Under the pieces are notes generated by a model. The model searched no databases, was not told the DNA's origin, and worked only from the letters and a program-made list of their open reading frames with translations. Shown here in pieces: positions 20,402 to 28,104 of a DNA stretch of 29,677 nt (positions are counted from its first letter, which is position 1; each line of letters opens with the position of its first letter). Source of the stretch: a virus; IMG/VR virus record IMGVR_UViG_3300037076_000018, positions 1 through 29,677 of that record; one strand, given 5' to 3'. The translations under genes and the position numbers were made by a program.

Positions 20402-20928
20402 TGACACCACAGACCGTGAACCAAAAACTTGATGAACTCCTTGGGCTGGCCGCTGCTACAGAATCGCAGGAGCTAGTCCCAACAAAACCCGCTGAAGTTG
20501 TCTCATCCGGCAATCCAGATAAGGACATGCAGGACGATTGGGATATTGTACGCAGCGGGGTACGCAACCTGATCGAAAAAGGCAGTGAGCTTGTTGACAA
20601 TGCCAATTTCTTCGCCAAAGAAAAGCAGGACGCACGATCTGTGGAAGCCGCTTCGATGGCGCAGAAGGAAGCTAGAGAAAATTTGATGGCGCTTCTCAAC
20701 ATGCACAAAGTCCGTAAGGAAATTGAAAAGGTCTCTGCGGTATCTCCTGGCGGCGGTGGTGGCGACACAAACATACAGAACAATGCCGTCTTTGTGGGAA
20801 ACACTGCCGAGCTTCTGAAGTTCACCAAGGAAAATAGCAAACCGCTGGCTGACATGTTGAAAACTATCAATGTCCAACCGGAGATACAGGCACTAAATAG
20901 TCCTGAGACTGAGGACGATGCCGAATAA
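20401..20928 (+). CDS. 16: T4 gp16-like small terminase subunit
   Basis: In T4-like phages gp16 recognises DNA for packaging and stimulates the gp17 motor. The 175-residue protein has the acidic D-D-W-D-I-V-R segment followed by a long central coiled coil (V-E-A-A-S-M-A-Q-K-E-A-R-E-N-L-M-A-L-L-N), and then N-I-Q-N-N-A-V-F-V-G-N-T-A-E-L-L. The last part closely follows the N-I-Q-N-A-T-V-F-M-G-S-P-T-E-L of T4 gp16 as I remember it. In T4 it lies directly after gene 15; here five or six virion genes intervene. An HNH endonuclease gene starts within its last codons, and no gp17 is found in the window. Its present last residues (D-D-A-E) may be shorter than the original. Confidence 0.9.
   Translation: MTPQTVNQKLDELLGLAAATESQELVPTKPAEVVSSGNPDKDMQDDWDIVRSGVRNLIEKGSELVDNANFFAKEKQDARSVEAASMAQKEARENLMALLNMHKVRKEIEKVSAVSPGGGGGDTNIQNNAVFVGNTAELLKFTKENSKPLADMLKTINVQPEIQALNSPETEDDAE
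20892..20899 (+). promoter_or_regulatory. T4-type late promoter inside the terminase 3' end
   Basis: ACTAAATA lies in the last codons of the gp16 gene, 18 nt before the HNH start at 20918, with GAGG between. Confidence 0.5.
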
Positions 20929-21424
20929 AGATCCGATACTGTACAAAGCGTATCAAAAGCAATATCGTGAGAAGCATAGGGATGCTCTAAATGAGTATTT
21001 GAAGACTCATCGTGTAGAGAATCTTGAGAAGGTTCGTGAAATAGATCGACTTCGGGCGGCTCACAAGAGACACGAATATCGTGAGGAAGTGAATGCCTAC
21101 CACAGAATTTACACATCGAGACCTGAATTCAAAGCAAAAGATTTAGCAAGACGATTGGTCAACAATCACAATTATAGGGCGAGACGAAAGGGGGCTATTG
21201 GAAAATTCACATTAACGGAGTGGAATGATCTTCTCTTCCAATATGGCAATAAATGCTTGTGTTGCCAAACAAGAGAAAAACTTACTGCGGATCATGTGAT
21301 TCCGTTGGCCAATGGCGGGAGCAACGCCATAAATAACATTCAGCCTTTGTGTAGATCTTGTAATTCAAGTAAAGGCATAAAGACGACAGACTACAGGAGA
21401 AAAATTTGTGCCGAATCCCAATAA
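20918..21424 (+). CDS. HNH homing endonuclease
   Basis: The basic, Tyr/Arg/Lys-rich N-terminal ~95 residues (L-Y-K-A-Y-Q-K-Q-Y-R-E-K-H) are followed by a classical HNH domain: C-L-C-C near 114-117, A-D-H-V-I-P-L-A-N-G-G near 128-138, N-I-Q-P-L-C-R-S-C-N-S-S-K-G near 144-157. The two Cys pairs bind zinc; D-H and N are the catalytic and metal residues. The start lies in the gp16 3' end (11-nt overlap) and the stop lies 17 nt into the next virion gene. The gene is bounded by the 8-bp direct repeat TGCCGAAT, suggesting precise insertion. Confidence 0.9.
   Translation: MPNKDPILYKAYQKQYREKHRDALNEYLKTHRVENLEKVREIDRLRAAHKRHEYREEVNAYHRIYTSRPEFKAKDLARRLVNNHNYRARRKGAIGKFTLTEWNDLLFQYGNKCLCCQTREKLTADHVIPLANGGSNAINNIQPLCRSCNSSKGIKTTDYRRKICAESQ
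20919..21416 (+). mobile_element. HNH cassette bounded by TGCCGAAT direct repeats
   Basis: TGCCGAAT occurs at 20919-20926 and again at 21409-21416, exactly 490 nt apart, at the two ends of the HNH gene. Collapsing one copy would join gp16 to the next gene so that gp16 ends D-A-E-S-Q and the next gene starts with ATG-CCG-AAT-CCC inside it. This tight overlap resembles those elsewhere in the cluster. No transposase or inverted ends are present, so homing is more likely than transposition. Confidence 0.6.
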
Positions 21425-22511
21425 CCCCGTATTTCCGGCTGCACTAGCAACTGATCTTGACTTGATGGTTGCGACGAATAGAGCTTTGAGTACGCTCACC
21501 AACGCTATCAATTCTTCACAGACACAGATTACGGTTGTGGACGGTACAAAGTTCCAGGTTCCGTGTCTTGTGCAAATTGACACAGAAATTATCAAGGTGG
21601 GGTCGCTATCTGGTAACAACTTCATGTCTTGTGTGCGTGGGTTTGCTTTCACGTCGCCCGCCAGTCACGGTCAGAACGCAGACGTGAAAGGATACGTGCT
21701 GTCTTACCACCACAACCAACTTGCAGCCGAAATCAAAGCGATTGAACTGGGTCTTGGTGTAAATTTCGGAAACACCGTCATGCAATACGATTATGCCGGT
21801 GGTCCTGATATTGGCGGCGTGTTCTCGAACCTCTATCTGAGAAACAACGGTGTCCCGGCAGGAACCTATGGTGGATTCGACATGAACATTTTGCTCTCAG
21901 TCGATTCTACGGGGCGCATCACCAGCATTCAAAACAGTCCTGGCAATATCAACTACCCGATCATTTACAAAGCAGCTATCGTTCAGGGACCGAATGCCGT
22001 TCTTGGCTTTTCGTTTGCAAATACCAATGCTCCGAATGCTCAGATTTACGATGGCGGATCGGGCTTGTACTATGCTGTAGCTCAGTTTACTCAAGGAAAT
22101 GATTATTGGGTTCAGGATCATTTCTACTTACCGGATGACTTTGACAACAATCCGTTCACCACACCAGGACATCATACTGACATTCCGTTGTCTATGGACG
22201 TTTATTGGCGCACTCCCGCAATCACTGGTGCGGTGAGATGGCAAGTACAAGTTGGAGCTTTGCGGGCAGGAGTAGGCCCGGATGTTACCTGGAGTGGTTA
22301 TGTTGGACAGACAACCGTGGTTCAACCTTCTGCCAACCAAACGCAAAAAACAAGAATTACATCTATTCCTACATCGGGTCTTCAACCTGGAGATGAGTTG
22401 TTCTTTCAATTCGGAAGAAATGGGACCAGCGTTACCGATACAGCGGCAGCAGTAGCAGAGTTGATTTCAATCAAGTTCAACATGAACAGAGATTTTGCAT
22501 TGGTACAATAA
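21408..22511 (+). CDS. Large virion fibre/appendage protein, 367 residues
   Basis: The start is GTG 21408 after AGGAGAAAAATTT. The N-terminal ~100 residues (I-N-S-S-Q-T-Q-I-T-V-V-D-G-T...V-Q-I-D-T-E-I-I-K-V-G...C-V-R-G) match a common phage module for surface proteins with the phrase I-x-I-D-x-E-x-I-x-V-x-x...R-G. The rest is a jelly-roll-like beta domain with aromatic G-G-S-G-L-Y-Y and W-R-T-P-A-I-T-G-A-V-R-W-Q-V. It begins the long array of fibre-like genes; the HNH gene overlaps its start. Host-contact or decoration role inferred. Confidence 0.75.
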   Translation: MPNPNNPVFPAALATDLDLMVATNRALSTLTNAINSSQTQITVVDGTKFQVPCLVQIDTEIIKVGSLSGNNFMSCVRGFAFTSPASHGQNADVKGYVLSYHHNQLAAEIKAIELGLGVNFGNTVMQYDYAGGPDIGGVFSNLYLRNNGVPAGTYGGFDMNILLSVDSTGRITSIQNSPGNINYPIIYKAAIVQGPNAVLGFSFANTNAPNAQIYDGGSGLYYAVAQFTQGNDYWVQDHFYLPDDFDNNPFTTPGHHTDIPLSMDVYWRTPAITGAVRWQVQVGALRAGVGPDVTWSGYVGQTTVVQPSANQTQKTRITSIPTSGLQPGDELFFQFGRNGTSVTDTAAAVAELISIKFNMNRDFALVQ

Positions 22512-22512
22512 C

Positions 22513-23553
22513 ATGGCTCTTCAATTCATGACAGGTTTCGACTTTTACGATCAGACACAAACGGGCAGAGTGTGGACTCTAGCGCAGGGTGGAAATAGTC
22601 TTGTGCCTGGACGCTTTGGTGGTCGAGGTTGGGTATTCAACAATGAAACCGCCCACTTGTCAACGTTGATTCCAGCCGCTTCTACAACAGTTGTGGGATT
22701 TGCGATGGCTGCTCAATATGGCGATGCAACCAATCCAATTCTTGTATTAGAAGACGCAACTTTGAGTCGCACCAGTCCGATCACACAAGTTGACATGCGC
22801 CTCGCCGCCGATGGAACTTTTCAGTTCACTAGGAATGGAACAATTCTCACTTCCACGCCGCCGTTTGTTTTCACATTTTCGACACTCACAACGACAGCTT
22901 GGAATTATATTGAACTCAAAACGTTCATCAACAATGGTGCTGGATTTGTTGACCTGAGAGTTGGTGGGCAGACATTTTTGAATGCAACAGGACTGGACAC
23001 ACAGTACACCGGCAACAACTACGTGAACATGGTTCGGTTCCAGCCATTTGCCAACAGCGGAGCTTATCAGATGAAGTTGGACGACATCTACATTGTGGAT
23101 GATACTGGCTCGTCTCCAAATAACACGTTCTTGGGTGAATGCAGAGTCCAGACTCAATTTCCGACTGCTAATGGAGAGACGAGCAATTTTTCAGTCATTG
23201 GAGCGGCAAATAACTGGCAAGCTGTAAAGGAAACGGTTTCAGATGACGATGCCACATATGTTCGTTCTGGTGTTGTAGGAAACGTTGACGATTACATGAT
23301 GGGAACCGTGGCATTGACAGGTACGATTTATGGAGTTCAATTGAATCTTACACACCGCAAGGATGACGTTGGTACTAGAACAATCACACCGACTATCAAG
23401 AGCGGAGGATTCTTTTATGAAGGGGCACTCTTCCCGTGTCAGAGCAATTATACGGTAGCTCAAACATTGTGGCCATTAGAGCCACATGCTAACGCTACCT
23501 GGACGAATGTGAGTGTGAATGCTCTCACAGCGGGGATTAAGATAAAGGCATAA
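22513..23553 (+). CDS. Lectin-like virion protein 1, 346 residues
   Basis: ATG 22513 lies one base after the previous stop. The product opens G-F-D-F-Y-D-Q and has G-R-F-G-G-R-G, A-W-N-Y-I-E-L-K-T-F, V-D-L-R-V-G-G-Q-T and L-D-D-I-Y-I-V-D-D-T-G, the strand order of a concanavalin-A/laminin-G-like jelly roll (residues about 5-205). It then has F-L-G-E-C-R-V-Q-T and a C-terminal domain of about 130 residues with L-T-H-R-K-D-D-V-G-T-R. The next gene is a paralogue of the whole length, and a 47-residue fragment at 27960 matches its F-L-G-E segment. Likely sugar binding or capsid/tail decoration. Confidence 0.78.
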   Translation: MALQFMTGFDFYDQTQTGRVWTLAQGGNSLVPGRFGGRGWVFNNETAHLSTLIPAASTTVVGFAMAAQYGDATNPILVLEDATLSRTSPITQVDMRLAADGTFQFTRNGTILTSTPPFVFTFSTLTTTAWNYIELKTFINNGAGFVDLRVGGQTFLNATGLDTQYTGNNYVNMVRFQPFANSGAYQMKLDDIYIVDDTGSSPNNTFLGECRVQTQFPTANGETSNFSVIGAANNWQAVKETVSDDDATYVRSGVVGNVDDYMMGTVALTGTIYGVQLNLTHRKDDVGTRTITPTIKSGGFFYEGALFPCQSNYTVAQTLWPLEPHANATWTNVSVNALTAGIKIKA

Positions 23554-23556
23554 ACT

Positions 23557-24678
23557 ATGAGCGTCATATTCTTGGATGGTTTCGATTACTATAACGGATT
23601 TGGTCCTGGTGGCCGAAAATGGGATGCTGGTTCGTCTGGAAGTTTTGCGGGCGGCAGATTTGGAGGGCAGTGTCTAATCACCGGAAATCAAAGAACTCGT
23701 GGTATGGGAACCCAGATCACGTTCAAAAATCTTGACAACACAATTCGTAATGTCGATACGATTGTTTTAGGATTTGCGATGGTCATTGGTGGATACTCAG
23801 GCGCTTGGGGTGACCCGGAAATGCCGAGCAACCCCCTTCTTACCTTTATGGACCTTGGAACGCCGCAATGTTCTTTGTGGATTGATCCAACTACACAATT
23901 TCTCAAAATTTTGTTGGGTGATGGTTACGGATCTCCGACAGTCGTCTTGACAACCGCCTTTGTTCCGCCATTGACTTTGTGGTTTTACCTGGAAATAAAA
24001 CTCACGGTTGGTACTACGGGAAGCATTGAGTTGCTGGTTGATGGTACTAGCATTGGAAGCGCATCGGGCGTCAATCTACAACAAAGTGGTAATTCGTATT
24101 GCAACCAAATCGCATTCTATTCGTTCAATAACTATAGCGGTGGTGTACAGCCGGGTGCGTGGGCGGTTGACGACCTATATGTTGTCGATACAACGGATGG
24201 TTCCGGCAGTGTTGATTATCTTGGAGAAGTTCGCATTCAGACCAAAGTGCCTGATGCTAACGGATCTGAAATCAACTTTTTGAGATCAACTGGTTTGGTC
24301 AATTCTAACAACGTGAACATCTTACCTATGGGCTTCTATGAAAATGGTTACTTTAACTACAGTGGAACCGTAGGTGAGAATGATTTGTACTCTATTGCAA
24401 ACTTTACGGTCTCAGGCACGATCTTCGCAGTTCAGGAAAATATTTCGTACAAGAAAGACGACGTAGGAAATCGACAAGTTGCACCTATTCTGAAAACGGC
24501 GGCGATCAAATATATTGGGAATTATGTAGCAGGAACAGAGCCGCATACGTTGTGGCATTCTTGTTACTCCAGTTATACATATGCAAGTCAGATTTGGGAA
24601 ATCAACCCTAGTACCAGTGCTCCGTGGGAATTGCTTGACTTGAATTTGGCAGAGTTTGGCGTCAAAGTGGTGAGCTAA
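23557..24678 (+). CDS. Lectin-like virion protein 2, 373 residues
   Basis: It repeats the architecture of the gene before it: G-F-D-Y-Y-N-G, A-G-G-R-F-G-G-Q-C, F-Y-L-E-I-K-L-T-V, V-D-D-L-Y-V-V-D-T-T-D-G, Y-L-G-E-V-R-I-Q-T-K-V-P-D and I-S-Y-K-K-D-D-V-G-N-R. The two are clearly paralogues with many substitutions, so the duplication is old. It ends in a TAATG overlap with the next gene. A carbohydrate-binding jelly-roll fold is inferred from strand motifs, not from a search. Confidence 0.78.
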   Translation: MSVIFLDGFDYYNGFGPGGRKWDAGSSGSFAGGRFGGQCLITGNQRTRGMGTQITFKNLDNTIRNVDTIVLGFAMVIGGYSGAWGDPEMPSNPLLTFMDLGTPQCSLWIDPTTQFLKILLGDGYGSPTVVLTTAFVPPLTLWFYLEIKLTVGTTGSIELLVDGTSIGSASGVNLQQSGNSYCNQIAFYSFNNYSGGVQPGAWAVDDLYVVDTTDGSGSVDYLGEVRIQTKVPDANGSEINFLRSTGLVNSNNVNILPMGFYENGYFNYSGTVGENDLYSIANFTVSGTIFAVQENISYKKDDVGNRQVAPILKTAAIKYIGNYVAGTEPHTLWHSCYSSYTYASQIWEINPSTSAPWELLDLNLAEFGVKVVS

Positions 24679-25577
24679 TGGCAATCGAATACGCTAGTGG
24701 AACGAAGATCAACAGTACAACAGTGGTGAACGATAAGACATCGCTGTGCGGCGCAATTGATTCAGCGTTGACCGGGGCGGGGTGGACAGTAGCAAACCAC
24801 ACAAGCTCGACTGATAATACCTATCAGAGCGTCCTGACTCCACAAAACAATCAAATCAGAGTGCGTGTGTGGGATAGCGGCGGCAACTGTGTTCGTCTTA
24901 GAATGTCAAATGTCGCACAGACGATCACACAGGCCAACAGTTGTTTCTTATACGTGACAACTTCGACCACGTACACCATCATTGCTAATCAATACCAGTT
25001 TTTGATCCTCGTTCCTGGTTCTTTATCTTCTCGTAACTTTGCGATTGCCAGCGCTTTGTACATTCCTCCGAATCTGGTAGCAATGGGTCTGACTACCTGT
25101 GCCCTACTTTTAGGAAACGGAAATTCGGATGTTGATGCTTCAAATTTGACTGGCAGTTGGCGGTCTTCTTTGACATCTCGTGGATTTACCAATGCCAATC
25201 CATCGCAAGGCTGGACACTTCTGAATGCCACGCCCGTAGAGTACGACGGACTCACATACGACACTTATCCTCATCCCGGACTTCCGGCTATTGCTACGCT
25301 TCAATCGGCGGCAACCGACTTTGTGTCTGGGTATCGCTGGCACGATGATTCGGCTCTGATTATGGACCCGTTAGTATGTTGGGGAGCGCCTACAATGGAC
25401 AGCGAAGGAAAGCTCCGTGGACAACTGTGGGATGCCTTTGTTGCGACGGAATCATATCCTGGTGACATCACAACTATTGTGGATTCGCACAACTATTACA
25501 ACGTCACAAGTAATAATGACGGACATCTAGCCATTCCATCTTCAATGAGGGGATCTATTTTTGTTGTTGTACCCTAG
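24678..25577 (+). CDS. Virion protein, paralogue series member 1 (299 residues)
   Basis: The opening M-A-I-E-Y-A-S-G-T-K-I-N-S-T and A-L-T-G-A-G-W-T-V is shared with the genes at 27048 and 28578. Also shared are I-A-N-Q-Y-Q-F-L-I, W-H-D-D-S-A-L-I-M-D-P-L-V-C-W-G-A, L-R-G-Q-L-W-D-A and D-S-H-N-Y-Y-N-V. The series looks like a two-domain beta protein made for assembly next to lectin-like neighbours. No catalytic motif seen. It ends before a hairpin and an HNH cassette. Confidence 0.75.
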   Translation: MAIEYASGTKINSTTVVNDKTSLCGAIDSALTGAGWTVANHTSSTDNTYQSVLTPQNNQIRVRVWDSGGNCVRLRMSNVAQTITQANSCFLYVTTSTTYTIIANQYQFLILVPGSLSSRNFAIASALYIPPNLVAMGLTTCALLLGNGNSDVDASNLTGSWRSSLTSRGFTNANPSQGWTLLNATPVEYDGLTYDTYPHPGLPAIATLQSAATDFVSGYRWHDDSALIMDPLVCWGAPTMDSEGKLRGQLWDAFVATESYPGDITTIVDSHNYYNVTSNNDGHLAIPSSMRGSIFVVVP

Positions 25578-25596
25578 AGAGGATGGCTATCTCTCT
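25576..25596 (+). other. Small hairpin at the end of a virion gene
   Basis: AGAGAG (25576-25581) and CTCTCT (25591-25596) can pair, extendable by AT/AT with one bulged G. It overlaps the stop codon at 25575-25577 and lies just upstream of the perfect late promoter. No T-run; it could reduce readthrough of endonuclease mRNA from upstream. Confidence 0.35.
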
Positions 25597-25602
25597 GGTG
25601 TG

Positions 25603-25610
25603 TATAAATA
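25603..25610 (+). promoter_or_regulatory. Perfect T4 late promoter abutting an endonuclease start
   Basis: TATAAATA matches the T4 late consensus exactly. It is followed by CTCGC and then ATG 25616, the same 5-nt gap as at 15230 and 12120. Confidence 0.8.
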
Positions 25611-25615
25611 CTCGC

Positions 25616-26194
25616 ATGGCACAAAAAGCGATAGATTTAACAGGGAAAAAACAGGGATATTTAACCGTCATTAGAAGAACTGAAAATGTATCATCTAGTC
25701 GGCGTCCAATTTGGGAATGTTTGTGTGAATGTGGAAAAACAGTGCTTATTGATTCTCGTGAATTGACACGAAAAGATCCTGCCGAATGCAAACGGCGTAG
25801 GTATCGACAAACAAGTTGTGGATGCAAACAAAAACTTGAACAAGGATTGTCGAATAGAAGAACAGTAACCATGCGCTATAAACATGGAGCGGAGCTTCGT
25901 AATCTTGAATGGAATCTCACTGACAAAAATTTAGATCTCTTGTTTTTTGATTCATGTTATTACTGTGGTTTGCCGCCATCGAATGTATGCCACCAAAGAG
26001 GAAGCAATGGACCATTCATTTACAGCGGAATTGATCGGAAGGATAATGCCGTAGGTTACATTATGAGTAATGTAGTTTCGTGTTGCAAGATGTGCAATCA
26101 ATCAAAACGTGATTTACAACTTGACGAATTTATATCTTGGATCGACCGACTGGCATCGTGGCGCAACACAATGGTGAAATCATGCCAGCTTTAA
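25616..26194 (+). CDS. HNH homing endonuclease with AP2-like/zinc N-terminal region
   Basis: The N-terminal region (A-I-D-L-T-G-K-K-Q-G-Y-L-T-V...W-E-C-L-C-E-C-G-K-T...T-S-C-G-C) is the usual start of a class of phage HNH proteins that carry a small Cys-cluster DNA-binding domain. The HNH part has C-Y-Y-C-G near 128-132, S-G-I-D-R-K-D-N-A-V-G-Y and V-V-S-C-C-K-M-C-N-Q-S-K-R-D near 160-170. ATG 25616 is chosen over an in-frame ATG at 25583 because it begins the family motif directly and follows the late promoter; the earlier ATG is upstream of that promoter. No Shine-Dalgarno sequence is present. Its stop overlaps the next virion gene by 13 nt. Confidence 0.85.
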   Translation: MAQKAIDLTGKKQGYLTVIRRTENVSSSRRPIWECLCECGKTVLIDSRELTRKDPAECKRRRYRQTSCGCKQKLEQGLSNRRTVTMRYKHGAELRNLEWNLTDKNLDLLFFDSCYYCGLPPSNVCHQRGSNGPFIYSGIDRKDNAVGYIMSNVVSCCKMCNQSKRDLQLDEFISWIDRLASWRNTMVKSCQL

Positions 26195-26577
26195 GCAACT
26201 ATGCTGAAACTACAGTCATCAACCTCTTTTTGAAAGGGGTTAATGCGACTGCGCCTACTCAATGGTGGCTTGCCTTGTATACTACAAACCCCACAGCGGC
26301 GGATACGGGAGCCGAGGTTTCATTTACAGGAGGAAGCGCATATGCAAGACAACCACTCACCTTCGGAACGCCCTTGGGCGGTCTAATTTCAAGCACAGGA
26401 GAGCTAGATTTTCCGGTTGCTGGAACCAATTGGGGCACGATTGGTTGGGCAGGAATTCGAGATGCGGCCACTGCCGGTCATTTGCTGTTCTATGGACCTC
26501 TTGTGACATCACGCTTCATTTCTGCTGGAGACGTGCTGAAATTCCTCATAGGCAACGTTTCGGTAACTGTAAGCTAA
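26182..26577 (+). CDS. Small tail-fibre-like protein 1, 131 residues
   Basis: W-W-L-A-L-Y-T-T-N-P-T-A-A-D-T-G-A-E-V, Y-A-R-Q-P-L-T-F, F-P-V-A-G-T-N-W-G-T-I-G-W-A-G-I-R-D-A and L-L-F-Y-G-P-L follow a widespread small phage fibre family (L-A-L-F-T...P-T-x-x-G-x-E-V...Y-x-R-Q-x-I...W-G-T-V-T-x-x-G-I). ATG 26182 lies inside the HNH 3' end; an in-frame start at 26137 would lie deeper in the HNH gene. A paralogue follows at 26638. Confidence 0.82.
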   Translation: MPALSNYAETTVINLFLKGVNATAPTQWWLALYTTNPTAADTGAEVSFTGGSAYARQPLTFGTPLGGLISSTGELDFPVAGTNWGTIGWAGIRDAATAGHLLFYGPLVTSRFISAGDVLKFLIGNVSVTVS

Positions 26578-26586
26578 AAACGTCAG

Positions 26587-26594
26587 CCTAAATA
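26587..26594 (+). promoter_or_regulatory. T4-type late promoter
   Basis: CCTAAATA stands 43 nt before the ATG at 26638, leaving room for a leader with a hairpin and a good AGGAGA ribosome binding site. Confidence 0.6.
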
Positions 26595-26609
26595 CTGGAG
26601 AAACCAAAC

Positions 26610-26626
26610 GTTATCGTAAGGATAAC
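26610..26626 (+). promoter_or_regulatory. Leader hairpin before a fibre gene
   Basis: GTTATC (26610-26615) and GATAAC (26621-26626) pair perfectly around a 5-nt loop, ending 4 nt before AGGAGA. Hairpins at this place can protect the message or aid ribosome access. Confidence 0.5.
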
Positions 26627-26637
26627 ACAGGAGAATT

Positions 26638-27048
26638 ATGGCTGGTGGCAAGGGCGATACGCTCAGAAACGCAATTTTAGATCACGTACTTGGTGGTCCC
26701 GATTATACACGTCTTGCGACAGTGTACATCGCTTTATATACGACTTCTCCAACGTCTTCGGGCGGCGGAACAGAAGTTTCGACATCTGGTACGGCATACG
26801 GACGACAGTCCATTACAAACAACACAGGTAGTTGGACCGCAACGGCGGCTGGCGTCAAAAGCAACGTCAACTTGATCGACTTCGGTACAGCTACATCGAA
26901 TTGGGGCACGATTAACGCTGGAACCATCATGTCGGCTGGTTCGGGTGGATACATTCTCTACTTTGGTCCGTTGACGACTCCGAAGACCATTAACACGTCT
27001 GACGGTTTCCGTATTCCTATCGGTGGCCTTGTTCTTACGGAGTCCTAA
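26638..27048 (+). CDS. Small tail-fibre-like protein 2, 136 residues
   Basis: This paralogue of the gene at 26182 has V-Y-I-A-L-Y-T-T-S-P-T-S-S-G-G-G-T-E-V, Y-G-R-Q-S-I, S-N-W-G-T-I-N-A-G-T-I and I-L-Y-F-G-P-L-T-T-P-K-T-I. It differs by a longer N-terminus with D-T-L-R-N-A-I-L-D-H-V-L-G-G, a feature of many members of this small fibre family. It has its own late promoter, leader hairpin and ribosome binding site, and ends in TAATG with the next gene. Probably a subunit of a tail appendage. Confidence 0.82.
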   Translation: MAGGKGDTLRNAILDHVLGGPDYTRLATVYIALYTTSPTSSGGGTEVSTSGTAYGRQSITNNTGSWTATAAGVKSNVNLIDFGTATSNWGTINAGTIMSAGSGGYILYFGPLTTPKTINTSDGFRIPIGGLVLTES

Positions 27049-27959
27049 TGTCAATTCAATATTCTGGAACGAATATCAACAACACGTTTGTGAACACTGT
27101 TGGTACTCGTCTTGAAATCGTTACAGGTCTGTCTACTGCTCTCGTAGCAGCAGGATGGAATGTCATTTCCGGTGGTGGCACGGGAAACCAGTTGCTTGAA
27201 TCGGCAACGACGCCATCGCCGCAGAATCTTGTTTGCCGTATCCAGTTGTACGATCCTGGCTCCGGTAATTGTGCTCAGATCAAGTTCCGTAATCAAGCCG
27301 GTACAGCTACGCAGGCAAACTTCCATCCGTTGTATGCCCAAGCAAGCAAGACCTGGAGAGTCATCGCCAATCCGTATCAATTTTTCATTTTCTCAACAGC
27401 ATCCACCAGCGTTGGTAGAGAATTTGTTGGCGGTGGCGTTCCATACTTGCCTAGTTTCTTACAAGGCGTCATTACGGAAGGCATTTGGTCGATGGGCAAT
27501 GGACGCAACGATATTGACTCATTCAATTCTACGACATTCCGAAACAACCTCGTTACGTCAACTCCATCAAGCCAACCAAATCTTTGGATGGACGTGAATT
27601 TGAACGTATGGGAAAATTTCAACAACTATGTGACCAACGCATACACCGGCTGGCCGCAGCTTATAGGGCAGCAGGGCGCACAGTGGACCCAGGTTGCCGG
27701 TACGAACCTCTATGCGACCTACAAGTGGCATGACGACTCTCTGATGGTCTACGAGCCTCTAATCGCATGGGGAGCGTCCGGGTACACAGACGAAAGCAAA
27801 ATTCGTGGTCAACTGTGGGACGCCGCAATTGTAAGCGATGCGTTTGGGGCCGATCAGACGACATCGTTCGATACTCGCAACTGGTGGGTTCTCACAAATG
27901 GAAATTATGGAACCTCTGGGTTGTTTGCTAGAGGTTCGCTTTTGGTGGTGATACCGTAA
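27048..27959 (+). CDS. Virion protein, paralogue series member 2 (303 residues)
   Basis: It has the same plan as 24678-25577: S-I-Q-Y-S-G-T-N-I-N-N-T-F, A-A-G-W-N-V-I-S-G-G, I-A-N-P-Y-Q-F-F-I-F, W-H-D-D-S-L-M-V-Y-E-P-L-I-A-W-G-A, I-R-G-Q-L-W-D-A-A-I and F-D-T-R-N-W-W-V. The ATG overlaps the preceding stop. The following 47-residue frame starts on the next base after its TAA. No enzymatic motif seen; structural role inferred from context. Confidence 0.75.
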   Translation: MSIQYSGTNINNTFVNTVGTRLEIVTGLSTALVAAGWNVISGGGTGNQLLESATTPSPQNLVCRIQLYDPGSGNCAQIKFRNQAGTATQANFHPLYAQASKTWRVIANPYQFFIFSTASTSVGREFVGGGVPYLPSFLQGVITEGIWSMGNGRNDIDSFNSTTFRNNLVTSTPSSQPNLWMDVNLNVWENFNNYVTNAYTGWPQLIGQQGAQWTQVAGTNLYATYKWHDDSLMVYEPLIAWGASGYTDESKIRGQLWDAAIVSDAFGADQTTSFDTRNWWVLTNGNYGTSGLFARGSLLVVIP

Positions 27960-28103
27960 ATGACAGATTTTCTTGGCGAAATCAGAGTCCGGACAAAGTA
28001 TCCTGACACAGACGGCAGCGCAGAACTTGATTGGTTCCCATCGAACGGCACGGTCCATGCCAACAACGTCAATGCGGCAGTTATTAACTATACGGAAGAC
28101 TAG
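27960..28103 (+). pseudogene. 47-residue remnant of a lectin-like virion protein
   Basis: The frame begins M-T-D-F-L-G-E-I-R-V-R-T-K-Y-P-D-T-D-G-S and ends Y-T-E-D at a TAG. It aligns with the internal segments F-L-G-E-C-R-V-Q-T and Y-L-G-E-V-R-I-Q-T-K-V-P-D-A-N-G of the two lectin-like proteins at 22513 and 23557, but lacks both the jelly roll before it and the C-terminal domain after it. It starts cleanly after the previous stop (TAAATG), so it could be translated. An HNH gene begins 1 base after its stop, so homing with loss of the 3' part is a likely cause. Confidence 0.6.
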
Positions 28104-28104
28104 C

